This document shows positions 1-11,552 of a stretch of 64,000 bases of DNA, in pieces. The stretch's first letter is position 1. The number at the start of each line of letters is the position of its first letter. The notes below the pieces were generated by a model. The model did not search any database. It saw only the letters and a program-made list of their open reading frames with translations, and had not been told where the DNA came from. Origin of the DNA: Tieghemostelium lacteum (lineage: Eukaryota > Evosea > Eumycetozoa > Dictyosteliales > Raperosteliaceae); the NCBI GenBank assembly GCA_001606155.1, contig LODT01000031.1, positions 310,001 through 374,000 of the forward strand, given 5' to 3'. The position numbers and the translations under genes were made by a program.

Positions 1-2564
1 TAAAGCTCATTTGGCTGAAGAGATGGAAATCAATATCTTTGGTCAAAAGAAAGGTAAAGACAATCACAAAGACAAGGATGATGAACTGTTGTTTTTAGGT
101 AAATGTAAATTTACAACTAAAGATCTCATGTCCTATGCCAAGAGAGAAGTTAATTGGTTCCCTTTACAAAAGAGAACCTCTAGATCTAAAGTCTCTGGTG
201 ATTTGAAATTACAATTTCATTATCTTCCATTCCCAGATACTTCCACATCACCACAGAACCACATATACTATTATAAAGTACTTTTAGAAAAACTATTTGA
301 ATCGGAATATAATAGTACAACTTCACCAACCCTAAATAACATTGAAAAGAAATTTAAATCACCCAATATGTCATCATCACAATTAAATATAAATACAAAT
401 AATAATAATAATAGCAATAGTAATAATACCACTACAACAATTGGTAATAGTAATAATGAAATACTTTCTAGTCAAGCTCTTAATCTATTAAAAGAGTATT
501 CTAGAAGATATGGTATATTAGAAAGTACTAGTAAACTTTATTTAATGTCACAATTGATTAAATATATAATCAAAGAGAAATCATTATATTTTATACCAGA
601 AGTCCGAAATATATTGATATTTATCATAGAAATTAAATTTTCTCATGACCAGAATATTTTGACTTTGCAAGAAGAAAAGATGTTTCTGGAGATGGTTACT
701 AGTCTATCAGTTATATGTCAGACTTGGTTAAGTTATTTTCATTCTACATTTCCACAAAATTCACCACCTGGTGCATTAAGAATGCTTATTGATATCTATT
801 ATCTACTAAAGAGATCTGAAATTGTATCTGAGCCATTAGTACCCCTACATGACATTGTGACTACTACCTATCGTCAGAGATACCAACAATCACTCGTAAT
901 GGCTAAAGATCTCTGTCAGAAACAAGGTATATCAGTAGTTGGAAAAGCTCCAGTTTTAGTTAGAGTTTGTGATATACTTTTATACAATCTAGATCAAGAT
1001 AGAACATACTTTTCTAGAGAGTTTCCACCAGATTCTGATTTAATCCGTATTAGTACTGAACTGTATACTAAAGAATTGATTAGTGAAATTGAAGAACTAT
1101 GTCAATCCGGTGCAACATCTCCACAAGAGCTATCTGATCATTTAGAACTCTATTTTAAACTCAAAGAGACAATGTCAAAATTCAAAGACCTTTCACCACA
1201 TTTGGTTTTAGTACCCATTCCAGAGTTATTTAAACAAACTGTAATGCAATGGACACTTCACTGTGCAAGTCAATTGAGATCTCTTGTAGATAAACTATGT
1301 GCGAATGAATCTTGGACTCCAGTAAGTAGTGATACACTTCACAGTGCAAGTGTAGGTGAAGTCTTCCTAGGATGTTACCATGCACTGGAAGTCATAAAAT
1401 CACTTCGTTGGGAAGATCTCTCAAGAGTATATACTAAACAACAACATTCTGAACACTATCTATTTGAGATTTTTAGTAATTTCACAATGGTGGCTTCAGA
1501 GAGTATTATATATTATACAAAAGTCATTGGTGACATTTCATTGAATGCTTTGGATCAGGCTGCTGATGATATATTTCAATTGTCCGAATCCTATTCCAAT
1601 GACCTTTCCAAAACAATCCAAAAGGTCTCTTTGAGATTCAACAACATTCAAGCATGTCTAGGTCATCATGATGACTTAATTCAAGTTTTAATTCACCTTA
1701 TGAGTCATTACAAATTATCACCTGCCATAGTTAGAGAAACTGCTAAACACACTCATTTGGCAATTCAAAATAATGTAAGAACTTTAATTGATAGAATTTA
1801 TAATAGAGTATGTATATACCCCTCCCCCTAAAAAAAATACATATATATATAAAAATATATTAATAGAGATGTGATTATAGTTATCACCTGTAATTGTTGG
1901 TGAAATTTATAATTTAGCTGGAATTCAATTGGATAAGAATAAGGTTAATTTTGTAGTTGACTTTTTCCAAAAGATTGAAAAGACAGTTGATAATATTGCT
2001 ATTCAGTTGAATAACAATACACTACCACCAGAAGTACAATTAGAACCTCTACTTAAATATATAGCATCCAAATTACAAATATTTTCACAATTTCTATATT
2101 ATCCATTGGTAAAACAGCTTCTAAAGAGATGTTATGCAGGTATCATTAACACACTGGATGAAATGATATTCCCCAATAATGGTTCAAAGTTAGAGTTAAC
2201 ATCAACTCAACTGGATATGATTGAGAGTATGATTAGATTGTTTGGTGAATTTTTCTATGTTGATGGTGAGGGTCTAACACAAAAGGCTATAGATAAGCAA
2301 TCTGAACGATTTATGATTATTGTTCTAGCCTATAGAGAAGCAATCAATAGTGGTGTCAGAGATTTTGATCCTTTAGGCCTAAAGAAAGCACTTGCCAATA
2401 TTAATTTCAAAAATCTAAAAGACCTAAATATTCTCAAAAAACTGAATATTAAAGGTCTACCAAAGCAATTGGATGTATTTTCTCTAATTAAAAAATCAAT
2501 TGAAAAGAGACAACAAAGCGGTGGAAGTACTCTAAAAATGTTAAATATTTTTAATAAAAAATAA
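1..2564 (+). CDS. C2/MUN-domain (Unc13/BAIAP3-like) protein, 3' part
   Basis: The reading frame is open from base 2 with no in-frame stop, so the gene starts outside the window. Exon 2..1807 joins in phase 0 to exon 1881..2564 across a 73-nt GTATGT...TAG intron. The first residues (FLGKCKF..KDL) look like the end of a C2 domain. They are followed by an Asn-rich spacer and then a long helical region with MUN/MHD features: LNLLKEYSRRYG, PGALRMLIDIYYLLKR and VLVRVCDILLYNLDQDRTYF. The second exon (DFFQKIEKTVDNIA...YYPLVKQLLKRC) fits MHD2 near the C terminus. The family tethers and primes vesicles for exocytosis with SNAREs; a role here in secretion or contractile-vacuole traffic is inferred. The family call is good, the exact subfamily (Unc13, Munc13-4 or BAIAP3) is not. 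Confidence 0.75.
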
Positions 2565-2689
2565 TCATATAATGACATCTAACTCATTTTATCAATGGTT
2601 TTTATAATAAATAATAATAATTATTATAATAGAAATCTAATAAGAAATTGAGTATAAAAATAAAATTAATGATTATACTACATTTTATT

Positions 2690-2881
2690 ATGGATTCCAA
2701 AGAAAGAATTAGTGTAATTCAGGCTATTTGTGCCGGAGGAAATGGAGTACATTGGAAAATTTGCCCAAATGGACATTATTATTTTGTTGATGCTTGTGGT
2801 AGTACAACTCAAACTGGAATCTGTTTAGATTGTAAATGTAAAATTGATGGAAAAATACCTGCTGGGGCGCCTGTTAATTAG
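2690..2881 (+). CDS. Small stand-alone RZ-type zinc finger protein
   Basis: This 63-residue ORF starts at ATG 2690; no ATG-initiated longer form is convincing, although an in-frame ATG lies at 2669. Residues 19-52 carry the RZ finger signature known from ZNFX1 and RNF213: W..CPNGH.Y...CG.....CLDC...IDG. All four metal ligands of that finger type (Cys, His, Cys, Cys) can be placed. In the known families the RZ finger sits at or near the end of very large helicase or E3 ligase proteins that act in RNA surveillance and antimicrobial defence; here it makes up nearly the whole protein. It lies 125 bp after the MUN gene in the same direction. It could be a domesticated fragment, the last exon of a gene with an unseen upstream exon, or a true mini-protein. 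The function is unknown. Confidence 0.6.
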   Translation: MDSKERISVIQAICAGGNGVHWKICPNGHYYFVDACGSTTQTGICLDCKCKIDGKIPAGAPVN

Positions 2882-2964
2882 ATTTATACTATACAACTAC
2901 TCATTAGAAATTTATTAGCTCACCTGTTTGCACCAACCTAATAAACATGTTTATTTTTACGAGT

Positions 2965-4182
2965 TTATATCTCCTCCACATCAAATGTTGCATCTTCATC
3001 TTCTAATTTGTTATTATTATTATTATTATTAATATTATTTGTGTCAGTTGGTTGATCTGTTTCTTCCTCATCTCTTAAAAGAATTTCGACTACTTTTTCA
3101 ATATTTTCTTTAATTTCTTCATCATCCTCTTTGTTGTAATAGTTTCTTATTATTGGGTACTAAATTGGTGATAAATGTAAATATTAAATAATTTTAAATG
3201 AATATGAATCAAAAATACATACAGCTTTCTTTTCTCTCATATATTCTCTTGCTTTTTTAGTTTTGGTCAAAAATATTAAAGAATCAATTAACATTTTTCT
3301 ACATTCTTTATCTTGTTCTCTTTGATTATCTAGAGGAATTTCTGAATTTTGTAATTTTGGACTCATTCCTTTCATTTCCTAAAATTAATTGAATTAATTA
3401 TTAAAAATTATGTGATGTGGAATAATTGAATTAAATAAAAAACATACATCATCATCTAATCTATCATTACCTCTAATTGGTAATAAAATAATGGTTAAGA
3501 TATCAATGGCTTCGGAAGTTAAAATATATTCTTGGTGAATTTCAGAGAAGCAACAATTCCTAATGATACCAACGATACCTCTTCTCTTTACTAAATCTTT
3601 GTGATGAATTAATGGTAGCAGTGATTGAAAGATTAAATTATCTTTATCCAAAACAATCTTTCTACCTTCTTGAATTTGTGTGACATTTAGAATGATATTA
3701 ATGATCCAAGAGTGTTTAGGAGTTGTCAAGTAATCTGATGAATTTGAATCTTGTAATAAAACCTGTACCAATTTCATTATATAAAATGCCTCTAATTCTT
3801 TACCAGCTTGCATAAGTTGAAGACATCCCTCTTTAGTGTGTGTAACATTGGATAATAGCATAGAATAGATTTCCGATAGTTTATTCTTACTATCGGTACT
3901 GCCATCAACAAGTCTAGGTACAATATTCTTTTTGGTAATCTCACTCAACATATCGGCATCTGAGCACAGATTAATCAGAATTGTTAATGAATGTCTAGAA
4001 ATAACATGATTACTATCAGTTATCAATCTTAGTAGATAAGTAACTATATTGGTCTGTTTTAATGTCTTTATAGATTCTTCATCTTGTGAAATTCCAGCTA
4101 AATGTTGAAGTGCTAGAATTTTCACTTCTGGTTTTGGGTCTTGTAAGAATCCAACTAATTCTTTTAATAATTCCGAATCCAT
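2965..4182 (-). CDS. hgh1: Protein HGH1 homolog (eEF2-specific folding factor)
   Basis: Three exons, complement(2965..3159, 3223..3378, 3448..4182), join in phase 0 to give 361 residues, close to the usual 360-390. Introns are GTATGT...TAG. The N terminus (LLKELVGFLQDP.PEVK..AL) and the body are armadillo-like helices. The exon 2 and 3 motifs GMSPKLQ..., REQDKECRKMLIDSLIFL, ...AREYMREKKAYPIIRNYY match the HGH1 (FAM203/BRP16) C-terminal domain. The tail is acidic with a short Asn run. HGH1 works with TRiC/CCT and Hsp90 in the cytosol to fold elongation factor eEF2. The gene is divergent from GFAT across a 509-bp intergenic region. Identification is firm. Confidence 0.9.
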
Positions 4183-4691
4183 TATTTAACCTTAAACTTT
4201 AAAAAATAAAAAAAAAAGTTTCGTTCGTCTTTTTGAAAAGATCTTAAATGAAATTCAATTAAAAAAACAGTTATATTAATTTATTTATTAATTTATTTTA
4301 TCCTTTGTATAAAATTGATATATCCGACGTGGTCAAGATTTCTTTGATTTTTAAAAAAATTTCACAATAGTTGTGAGTCTTAAGCTGAAATTTCTTGATG
4401 AATCATAACGGATAAAATCATATGATAGTTCAAATTATAAAAAAAAAATAAAAAAAAAATCTTTTGTAGTTATAAATAATTGTTTTTTATTAATAAATTT
4501 ATTTGTAATCTGATAACAACACACCCATTATCAACTAAATTTATTATTTTTATTCAATTGTTGTTATTTTATTTTCCAAGTTGTAAATATTAAAATACAA
4601 ATACTGTTGAACATAAACAACTAATATAAAAATTTAATATCCAAACTCCTTTAGATAAGATAGTAGTAAAAATATATAAAGATTTAATATA
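4183..4691. promoter_or_regulatory. Divergent promoter region with nested inverted repeats
   Basis: This 509-bp AT-rich segment lies between the start codons of HGH1 (minus) and GFAT (plus) and must hold both promoters. Around 4322-4413 there is a less AT-rich patch with nested inverted repeats: ATCCG (4322) with CGGAT (4409), TCAAGA (4333) with TCTTGA (4393), and TCACAA-TAG-TTGTGA (4362-4376). No coding frame or tRNA is seen. Confidence 0.5.
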
Positions 4692-6689
4692 ATGGATCAA
4701 CAAGTTTTAAGAAGATTAGAAGTAACACAAAAACATTTGGTAGTACAAAGTTCAAATAATGTAGAGCAACAATATCATCTAGAGAATAATGATGCATGTG
4801 GTATCATTGGTTTTGTAGGTAAAGAAGAAGCTATTGGTTATCTATTAGAAGGTTTAGCAATTCTAGAGAATAGAGGTTATGACTCTGCTGGTGTTACTAC
4901 AATCTCTTCCGATAATGATTTAGTAACCTCAAAATATGCATCATTAAATACCACTTCAGATGCCATATCAAGATTAAAATCAGTAGCACATGTATGTTTT
5001 ATATTGTTAATTCAAAAGTTTTATAATACTTATTTATTTATCTATTTGATCTATAAATAGTTACATAAAGGTCATGTTGTTGGTATTGCACATACTAGAT
5101 GGGCAACACATGGTGCTAAAACAGATAAGAATGCACATCCACATCATGATGATAAAAATAGAGTTGCAATCATTCACAATGGTGTCATAGAGAATAATAA
5201 GGAACTACGTGAAGAGATTGAGAAGAAGGGTGTTAAATTCCGTTCAGAAACTGATACAGAGGTTATTGCACAATTGATTGGACAATATCTAGATCAAGGA
5301 TTACAGATTGTAGATGCTATTAAAGAGTCTCAAAAAAGACTTCAAGGCACCTACGGTATTGCTGTAGTTTGTAAAGATGTACCAGACCAAATTATTGCAA
5401 CCAAGAATGGATCACCTTTATTAATTGGTATTGGAAAAGACAGAATGTTTATTGCCAGTGAACCTGGTGCATTCTCAAGACACACCAAAGAATTTATTTC
5501 CATGGAAAATGGTGAAATTGCAATATTGAGAGCTGATGGTCATTCATTGGATCTCTCTAGAATTGAATTGGCTGCTCATGAGAATATTCAGTTGTCTCCA
5601 GATCCATATCCACATTGGACTATTAAAGAGATTATGGAACAACCAATGTCCATTTCCAGAGCTCTCAATTATGGTGGTAGAATTCTAGATGACTCTAAAG
5701 TTAAATTAGGTGGTCTAGAAGATGCCAAAGATATTCTATTGCCTATAAAAAATCTTGTAATTACTGGTTGTGGTACTAGTTATTTTGCAGGTCAATTAGG
5801 TGCTAAGATCTTCCGTTATCTAGGTGCATTTGATACTGTTCAGGTATATGATGCTGGTGAGTTAACAAGAGACTCTCTTCCACATATAAACGCAGGTATT
5901 CTTATGATTAGTCAGTCTGGTGAGACTAAAGATGTCCACAGAGCCCTCACCTTAGCTGAAGAAATTGGTATTCCAAAATTTGCAGTAGTTAATGCTGTTG
6001 GATCTCTAATTGCTAGAGGTAGTGTTTGTGGTGTCTATTTGAATGCTGGTCGTGAACAGGCTGTAGCTTCAACCAAAGCATTTACATCTCAAGTTACAGT
6101 GTTATCTCTGATTGGTAATTGGTTTGCTCAACAGAGAAATATTGAAGAAGGTAAAAGAAGACATCTTATTGAATCCCTACACAGATTACCAACTAATTTA
6201 GGTATGGCTTTACGTGTACGTGATAAATGTGCCGATATCGCTAAGAAACTCTACAAGAAACAATCCATGTTTGTGTTGGGTAAAGGTTTATCTGAACCAA
6301 TTGCCTACGAAGGTGCTCTCAAAATCAAAGAGATTACATATATCCATGCTGAAGGTTATTCAGGTGGTGCTTTAAAACACGGTCCATTTGCACTATTGGA
6401 AACTGGAACTCCAATTATCTTGATTATTCTCGATGATCAACATGCTCATTTAATGAGAACTGCAGCCGAAGAGGTGAAAGCTCGTGGTGCCTATATTATT
6501 GTAATTACCAATTCTCCAGCACTTGCCAAGCACATTGCCGATGATGTCATTATTATTCCTTCAAATGGTGTTTTAACCTCCTTACTTGCTGCTATTCCAC
6601 TACAGTTGATTGCCTATGAAGTTGCTATGCTCAGAGGTATCAATGTCGATTATCCTCGTAATTTAGCAAAAAGTGTTACTACTGATTAA
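4692..6689 (+). CDS. gfat: Glutamine--fructose-6-phosphate aminotransferase (isomerizing)
   Basis: Exons 4692..4991 and 5061..6689 join in phase 0 and encode 642 residues. The enzyme makes glucosamine-6-phosphate from fructose-6-phosphate and glutamine, the first step to UDP-GlcNAc. The N-terminal class II amidotransferase domain has [26 protein letters not shown] and the NGVIENN motif. It is followed by two SIS sugar-isomerase domains ([30 protein letters not shown]) and the C-terminal [12 protein letters not shown]. Odd: the catalytic Cys, normally residue 1 after Met removal, is residue 36 here, behind a polar 35-residue leader, and no ATG lies directly before it. So either the leader is a cleaved propeptide, as in amidophosphoribosyltransferases, or the glutaminase half works differently. 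Confidence 0.93.
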
Positions 6690-6824
6690 AATTAATTTTA
6701 TGTTCTACTATTAAAATACTCTTTAAACTTATAAGTATATAATAATAAATAACGTTATTATTTCATTTTTTTTTTAATTTAACATTAATATTCTCTTTTT
6801 AAAGTTGATTTTGAAATTTGATTT

Positions 6825-9630
6825 TTAATTCAAGGAATCACGATATTGTTGGACATTTTCTTTGACTACTTCGGGAGTTATACTTTTTGAAAGTTGAAGT
6901 CTATTTTCATATTCCTTTACATCTTTATCTATTATGTCATAATCAATGTTTATAGGTTCTTGTGACTTTTCTTGTTCTTGTTTCTCCTCAGCCTTGAATT
7001 GTTCAAATTGAGCAATTCTCTTTTTCATCTCTTCAAAGGTACCTTTAACCAAACCATTTAATTTACAAAAACCTTCCATCTCCACCTGTTCACTATAGGT
7101 GATATCAGCCTGTTCGAAAGGCATACCATCAAGATCCTCTTGAGTCTCAATAGTATTTTTCTTTTGTAGAAAAGTAAATCTGAGGCCTAAAATATAGTTT
7201 GTAGAGTATATTGAAAGCTTATCCCAACTGTTGAGAACCTGTGTAACTTTATCTTTAAAATTTTGAGATGTAACCTTTCCATTGATTTGTCGATAGGCTT
7301 CATTGAGATTTTGAAAAACTGAAGGCAATCGCAGTTCAAACAGACCACGATAAGATGATACATTTGCAACTTGAACTGTGCAATTATTAAGAATATCAGA
7401 AATCAAAAAAAGCTTGGCAACTTTTGTTTTGATGTTTTCCACATTAGAAGATTCAATAAGTGATTTAATAATCTTATCTACAATCATTTGAGAGACATCA
7501 GAGTGATCAATGCAAAATACCATTGCCAGTTTGATTTTTTCTGAAGAATAGTTAAGGCATTCTAAAATATTTTCAAATTCAACACGGTCTTTTGGCTGTA
7601 GTTCTTTGCTTACTTTTAAATTTTGATTGGTGGTGGAATTAATATTAGTAGCTAAATTATTAGGTGCCCTACTTCTACTTGATGAATTACTATCATAATC
7701 TCTTGATCTAGTATCTTTATCATGATATTTATCCTTATAAGTGTCTTTTGAAGAGGAAGAGGATTCATGTCTATTTCTATAATTATCTTTATAAGTATCT
7801 CTATCGGATCTACTATCACGATCCTTATCATATCTATCGGATCTATTGTCACGACTATCACGACTATCTCTATCACGATGATCACGACTGTCACGAGAGT
7901 CACGACTATCCCTACTATCACGAGTATCCCTGTCACGGCTATCACGACTGTCACGACTGTCACGACTATCTCTACTATCACGAGAGTCACGATCTTTATC
8001 AGAAGAATACTTGTCTCTGTCACGGTCTCGATCTTTTTCGTATCTATCTCTATTGTCTTTACTATCTCTATCACGATCTCTATCAGAATATCTGTCTCTA
8101 TCATGATCACGATCTTTATCATGTCTATCTCTACTGTCCCTACTATCTCTGTCACGTTCCTTGTCATATCTATCTGATCTACTATCACGACTATCTCTAC
8201 TATCACGATCCTTATCATATCTTTCTCTACTGTCATAAGGTTTATCTTTTGATGAACTAGAAGGGCCATGATGATCTTTTGAAGATGAACTTCCTGCAAG
8301 GAATGGTTGAAGTACTGGCTTTTTGCTATTCTCATTCTCTGGTGGGAAAAATCTTGGACCTTCATAAAGAATTTGAATAGGTGCCATACTCCAAGTAGCT
8401 AATAATGGGTCACCTTTATACAATGAATAAACCTTCCAACTATAGTAATAATATTCGTCGGAAGTTGTATCAAATAGAAAACTAAAATTTGGGTTACCCC
8501 TTTCTTTTTCAATGATTGTTCTCTCAAATGGAAAACCTTCTCTAAATACAATGGTCGCCATTGAATCAATTAGATATTTAGTAAATGGATTTTGTGGAAT
8601 TTTAACATGAACCTAAAAAGTAATTAAAATAAAATAAGTTTAGTTAGTTTCTAATTGATAACACATGTATTCAATTTTGATATATATCGTAAAAACATAC
8701 TATTGGTGGATTGGGAATTGATGAATTTTCGTTAATTCTGAAACCTTCTTCTTTAGATTCATGTTCCTTTATAACAAGTGAATAACGTCTTTGATTTTTA
8801 GCCCATGCACATCGAACTTCTCTGGATTGGTAACCTTTGGTGTCAAAATTACGTCGAGCATTAACAGCATCTTTGTGATGTGAAAATGTAATTAAAGCTC
8901 CAAATGCAAAGCCTTTCTTTCTGTCGTCCTCGTACTTTGGTGGAATGACTCTGACTCTACATGGGCCAAAAACTTCAAATCTAGATCGAATATAATTCTC
9001 ATCAGCTTGACCATCAGCAATACCTCCTAGATAGAGTGTATCATTCTCTTCAAACTTGTCGCAATCCTGTTCTTGCTCTTCAATTTCTTCTGGTCTAGTG
9101 GTAAACTTTGCATTACCAATAAAAGTAGTATCCTTAAACTTATTGTATTTATGTTCATGTTTCTCAGACTTGGGCTCAAATTTTGTTTTTTGATATTTGA
9201 TTTCTTCCTCTTCCTTTCTTTTTTCATACTCTCTATCTTGGTCTTTATTAAACTTACTATCCTTGAAAGTTGTAAAGTTTGGAAACGAAGGTTTTTTATC
9301 ATCCCTATTTGATTTATAAGAGCTACCAGATGACCTTAGATTATCATTATCATTCTGTTGATCATTAAAGTTATTTGAATATCTATTTTTACTGTGACTA
9401 TCATCCTTCTCTTCTTTAATTTTGTTATCATATTTTGGATTATAAGTGGATCTATCGTTTCTATTCTTATTGTAACTTGTCTCTTTACTACTGTTATCAT
9501 TTCGAAAATTATTTAGTCTATCTTTGTTTATATGTTGATCTAAATTTGTATTAAATTGATTGTCATTGAAATTTCTATTAGAATTGCCTCTGCCTCGGCT
9601 TTCATCTTTATTCCTATTAGAATATGACAT
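6825..9630 (-). CDS. u2surp: SR140/U2SURP-like splicing factor (RRM-SURP-RD repeats-CID)
   Basis: Two exons, complement(6825..8612, 8701..9630), join in phase 0 to 905 residues. After a low-complexity Asn/Arg/Asp N terminus comes an RRM at about residues 195-275 (TLYLGGI...., GFAFGALITF), then a linker ending IPNPPIVHVKIP. Next is a SURP module at about 330-385 (VFREGFPFERTIIEKERGNP, FLFD, YYYSWKVYS), a long Arg-Asp-Ser repeat region at about 420-620, and a CID-type helical domain at about 650-800. The closing motif DLDGMPFEQ matches human U2SURP. This domain order is specific to the U2 snRNP-associated SR140 protein, which acts at branch-site recognition in the nucleus. The short gap between exons is a normal 88-nt intron. 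Confidence 0.9.
7790..8250 (-). repeat. Degenerate tandem repeat encoding Ser-Arg-Asp
   Basis: In-gene repeat of 9- and 12-nt units (plus-strand core tcacgactat) that encodes SRD/DRD/SRDSRD on the minus strand in U2SURP. The bias leaves long shadow open frames on both strands (Ile/Thr-rich and Tyr/His-rich), which are not genes. Repeats of this kind expand and contract by slippage, so the length probably varies between strains. Confidence 0.85.
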
Positions 9631-10799
9631 AATCTAGATCAAATTTAAAAAATATAAAAAAAATGTAAAAAATTTTCATTTAAAAAAATCATATTTATTT
9701 GAAAAAGTACATGCATTAGAAATTCAATGAACAAATGAATATTCTAATAACAGGTATAGAAAAATATCTATTATTTCAAAAAGGTCTTATTCTAAAAATT
9801 ATTTTAAAATTTTTTTTTTATTATTTATAAAACACACTATTAAAAGATAATACCCATTAATTATTATCTTCACTACCACTACTAACTTATCATAAAATTA
9901 TTAAAGGTAGGTCATTTAACTCAATTTATTAGCAATTATTAGGATAATTTTTTTCTATGCCTAAATAATGTAAATATTATAATATTGTAATTTGTAAAAT
10001 ACCATGTTACTTCATTTTTTATTTTTTTTTGGTATAAATTTTCGGATTTTGATTTACCAAATTTTTACACAAATTGGTTTTGTGCCTCTTTTTTTTTTTT
10101 TCATTTTTTCGTTTTTGGATTTTTTTTTTTTTTTTCTTTTTGCTGTTAGTTTTGTTGATTTGTATGTATGACACCGAGTCTATAACTTTTTTTTTTTAAA
10201 AATTATCCTTTGATCAATCACAGTAATATTTAATTGTGGATTATAAAATATAACACCCAACACAACAGACAGATAAAATGTAATGAAAATACACACAAAA
10301 AAAAAAATATAACAAAGAATTGAATAATATTGAAAATAGAGAGACAATAGGATTACAATGACAATAATGTAAAGAATTTGGAAATTTATTAGAATATAGC
10401 ATTATTTGTCATCAACATTCATTATCGTTATTTTATCTATTATTTAAAAAGAAAATTTGAAGATACAATTATCACAAATAATTTCTATCTCTTTTTTTTC
10501 TGCATTCATATTTATAATCATTACATTATATTTAATTCACACCACCACACACACACTCTCTCTCTTTTTCCTATTCACACAACTATTATTCATCTTTTAA
10601 AACTTAATTCGTATCAAAAAAAAAAAACCCTTACCACCCCCATATAACACATCACTAAGATTGATCAATTTGTATTTTAAAAAAAACAACCCTCATTATG
10701 AAGTTTTTCTAAAGATCAAAATGAACTAATTCGATTTTCTTCAAAAAATTTTCATATTTTTATTTTTACATAGATCCCTTATAGTCATTCCGCAACAAA
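9631..10799. promoter_or_regulatory. Long AT-rich divergent region upstream of U2SURP and rpl19
   Basis: This 1169-bp region lies between divergent start codons. It contains long poly-T and poly-A tracts (10021-10190), a CA/CT-rich stretch (10541-10580) and a pyrimidine-rich run before the L19 start. A TACCCATTAA near 9851 resembles the dictyostelid ncRNA upstream element TTACCCATAA, but I see no convincing RNA gene just downstream. No coding exon was found. Confidence 0.4.
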
Positions 10800-11552
10800 A
10801 TGGTATCTCTCACTTTACAAAAAAGATTAGCCGCCTCTATCCTTAAATGTGGTAAAGGTAGAGTTTGGATCGATCCAAATGAAACTTCTGATGTTTCAAT
10901 GGCCAACTCAAGTATGTATTATTTAAATCAAAGACACTTTCATTGTATCAAAATACTATATCATATACACCTCATATCACTGTTTTGTAATAATACAAAA
11001 TAGAGAGAGGTTGTTTGTGATATATAAATTTGATTTGAAGAAAAAAAAACGAGTGATGATCATATACTTATATAATTGATAATTTTTATCTTTTGGTAAT
11101 CAACAGGAGATTCAGTCCGTAGACTCATCAAAAACGGTCTCATCATCCGTAAACCAGTTGCCATCCACTCACGTTCCAGAACAAGAGCTCACAATGCCGC
11201 CAAAAGTTTAGGTCGTCATAGAGGTCAAGGTAACAGATTAGGTACCCGTGAGGCTCGTATGCCATCTAAAACTCTCTGGGTTCGTAGAATCAGAGTCTTG
11301 AGAAGATTATTAAAGAAATACCGTGAAGCCAAGAAAATCGATAGACACGCTTACCGTGAATTATACCTCAAGGCCAAAGGTAACGTCTTCAAGAACAAAC
11401 GTACTTTAATTGAATATATCGTCAAATCCAAGACTGAAAAACTCAGAGAAAAACAAATCAATGATCAAGCTCAAGCTAGAAGAAACAAGAATCGTTCTAT
11501 TAAGGAAAGACGTCTAGCTAAGAACGCCCCAAAGACTGAAACCACCAATTAA
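10800..11552 (+). CDS. rpl19: 60S ribosomal protein L19 (eL19)
   Basis: Exon 10800..10911 and exon 11107..11552 join in phase 1 across a 195-nt GTATGT...CAG intron to give 185 residues. The sequence follows eL19 throughout: [80 protein letters not shown] and [19 protein letters not shown]. It is a component of the large cytosolic ribosomal subunit. Codon use is clearly more biased (CGT, GTC, ATC) than in the neighbours, as expected for a very highly expressed gene. The intron near codon 38 fits dictyostelid ribosomal protein genes, which often carry one early intron. Confidence 0.95.

Noticed and set aside
7748-8260. Plus-strand open frames of 136 and 170 codons (Ile/Thr- and Tyr/His-rich)
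   Set aside because: They are shadows of the SRD repeat on the opposite strand and have no start context or sensible composition.
9846-9860. TACCCATTAA, close to the ncRNA upstream element TTACCCATAA
   Set aside because: No structured or GC-richer segment lies 50-80 bp downstream; the match is likely chance in AT-rich DNA.
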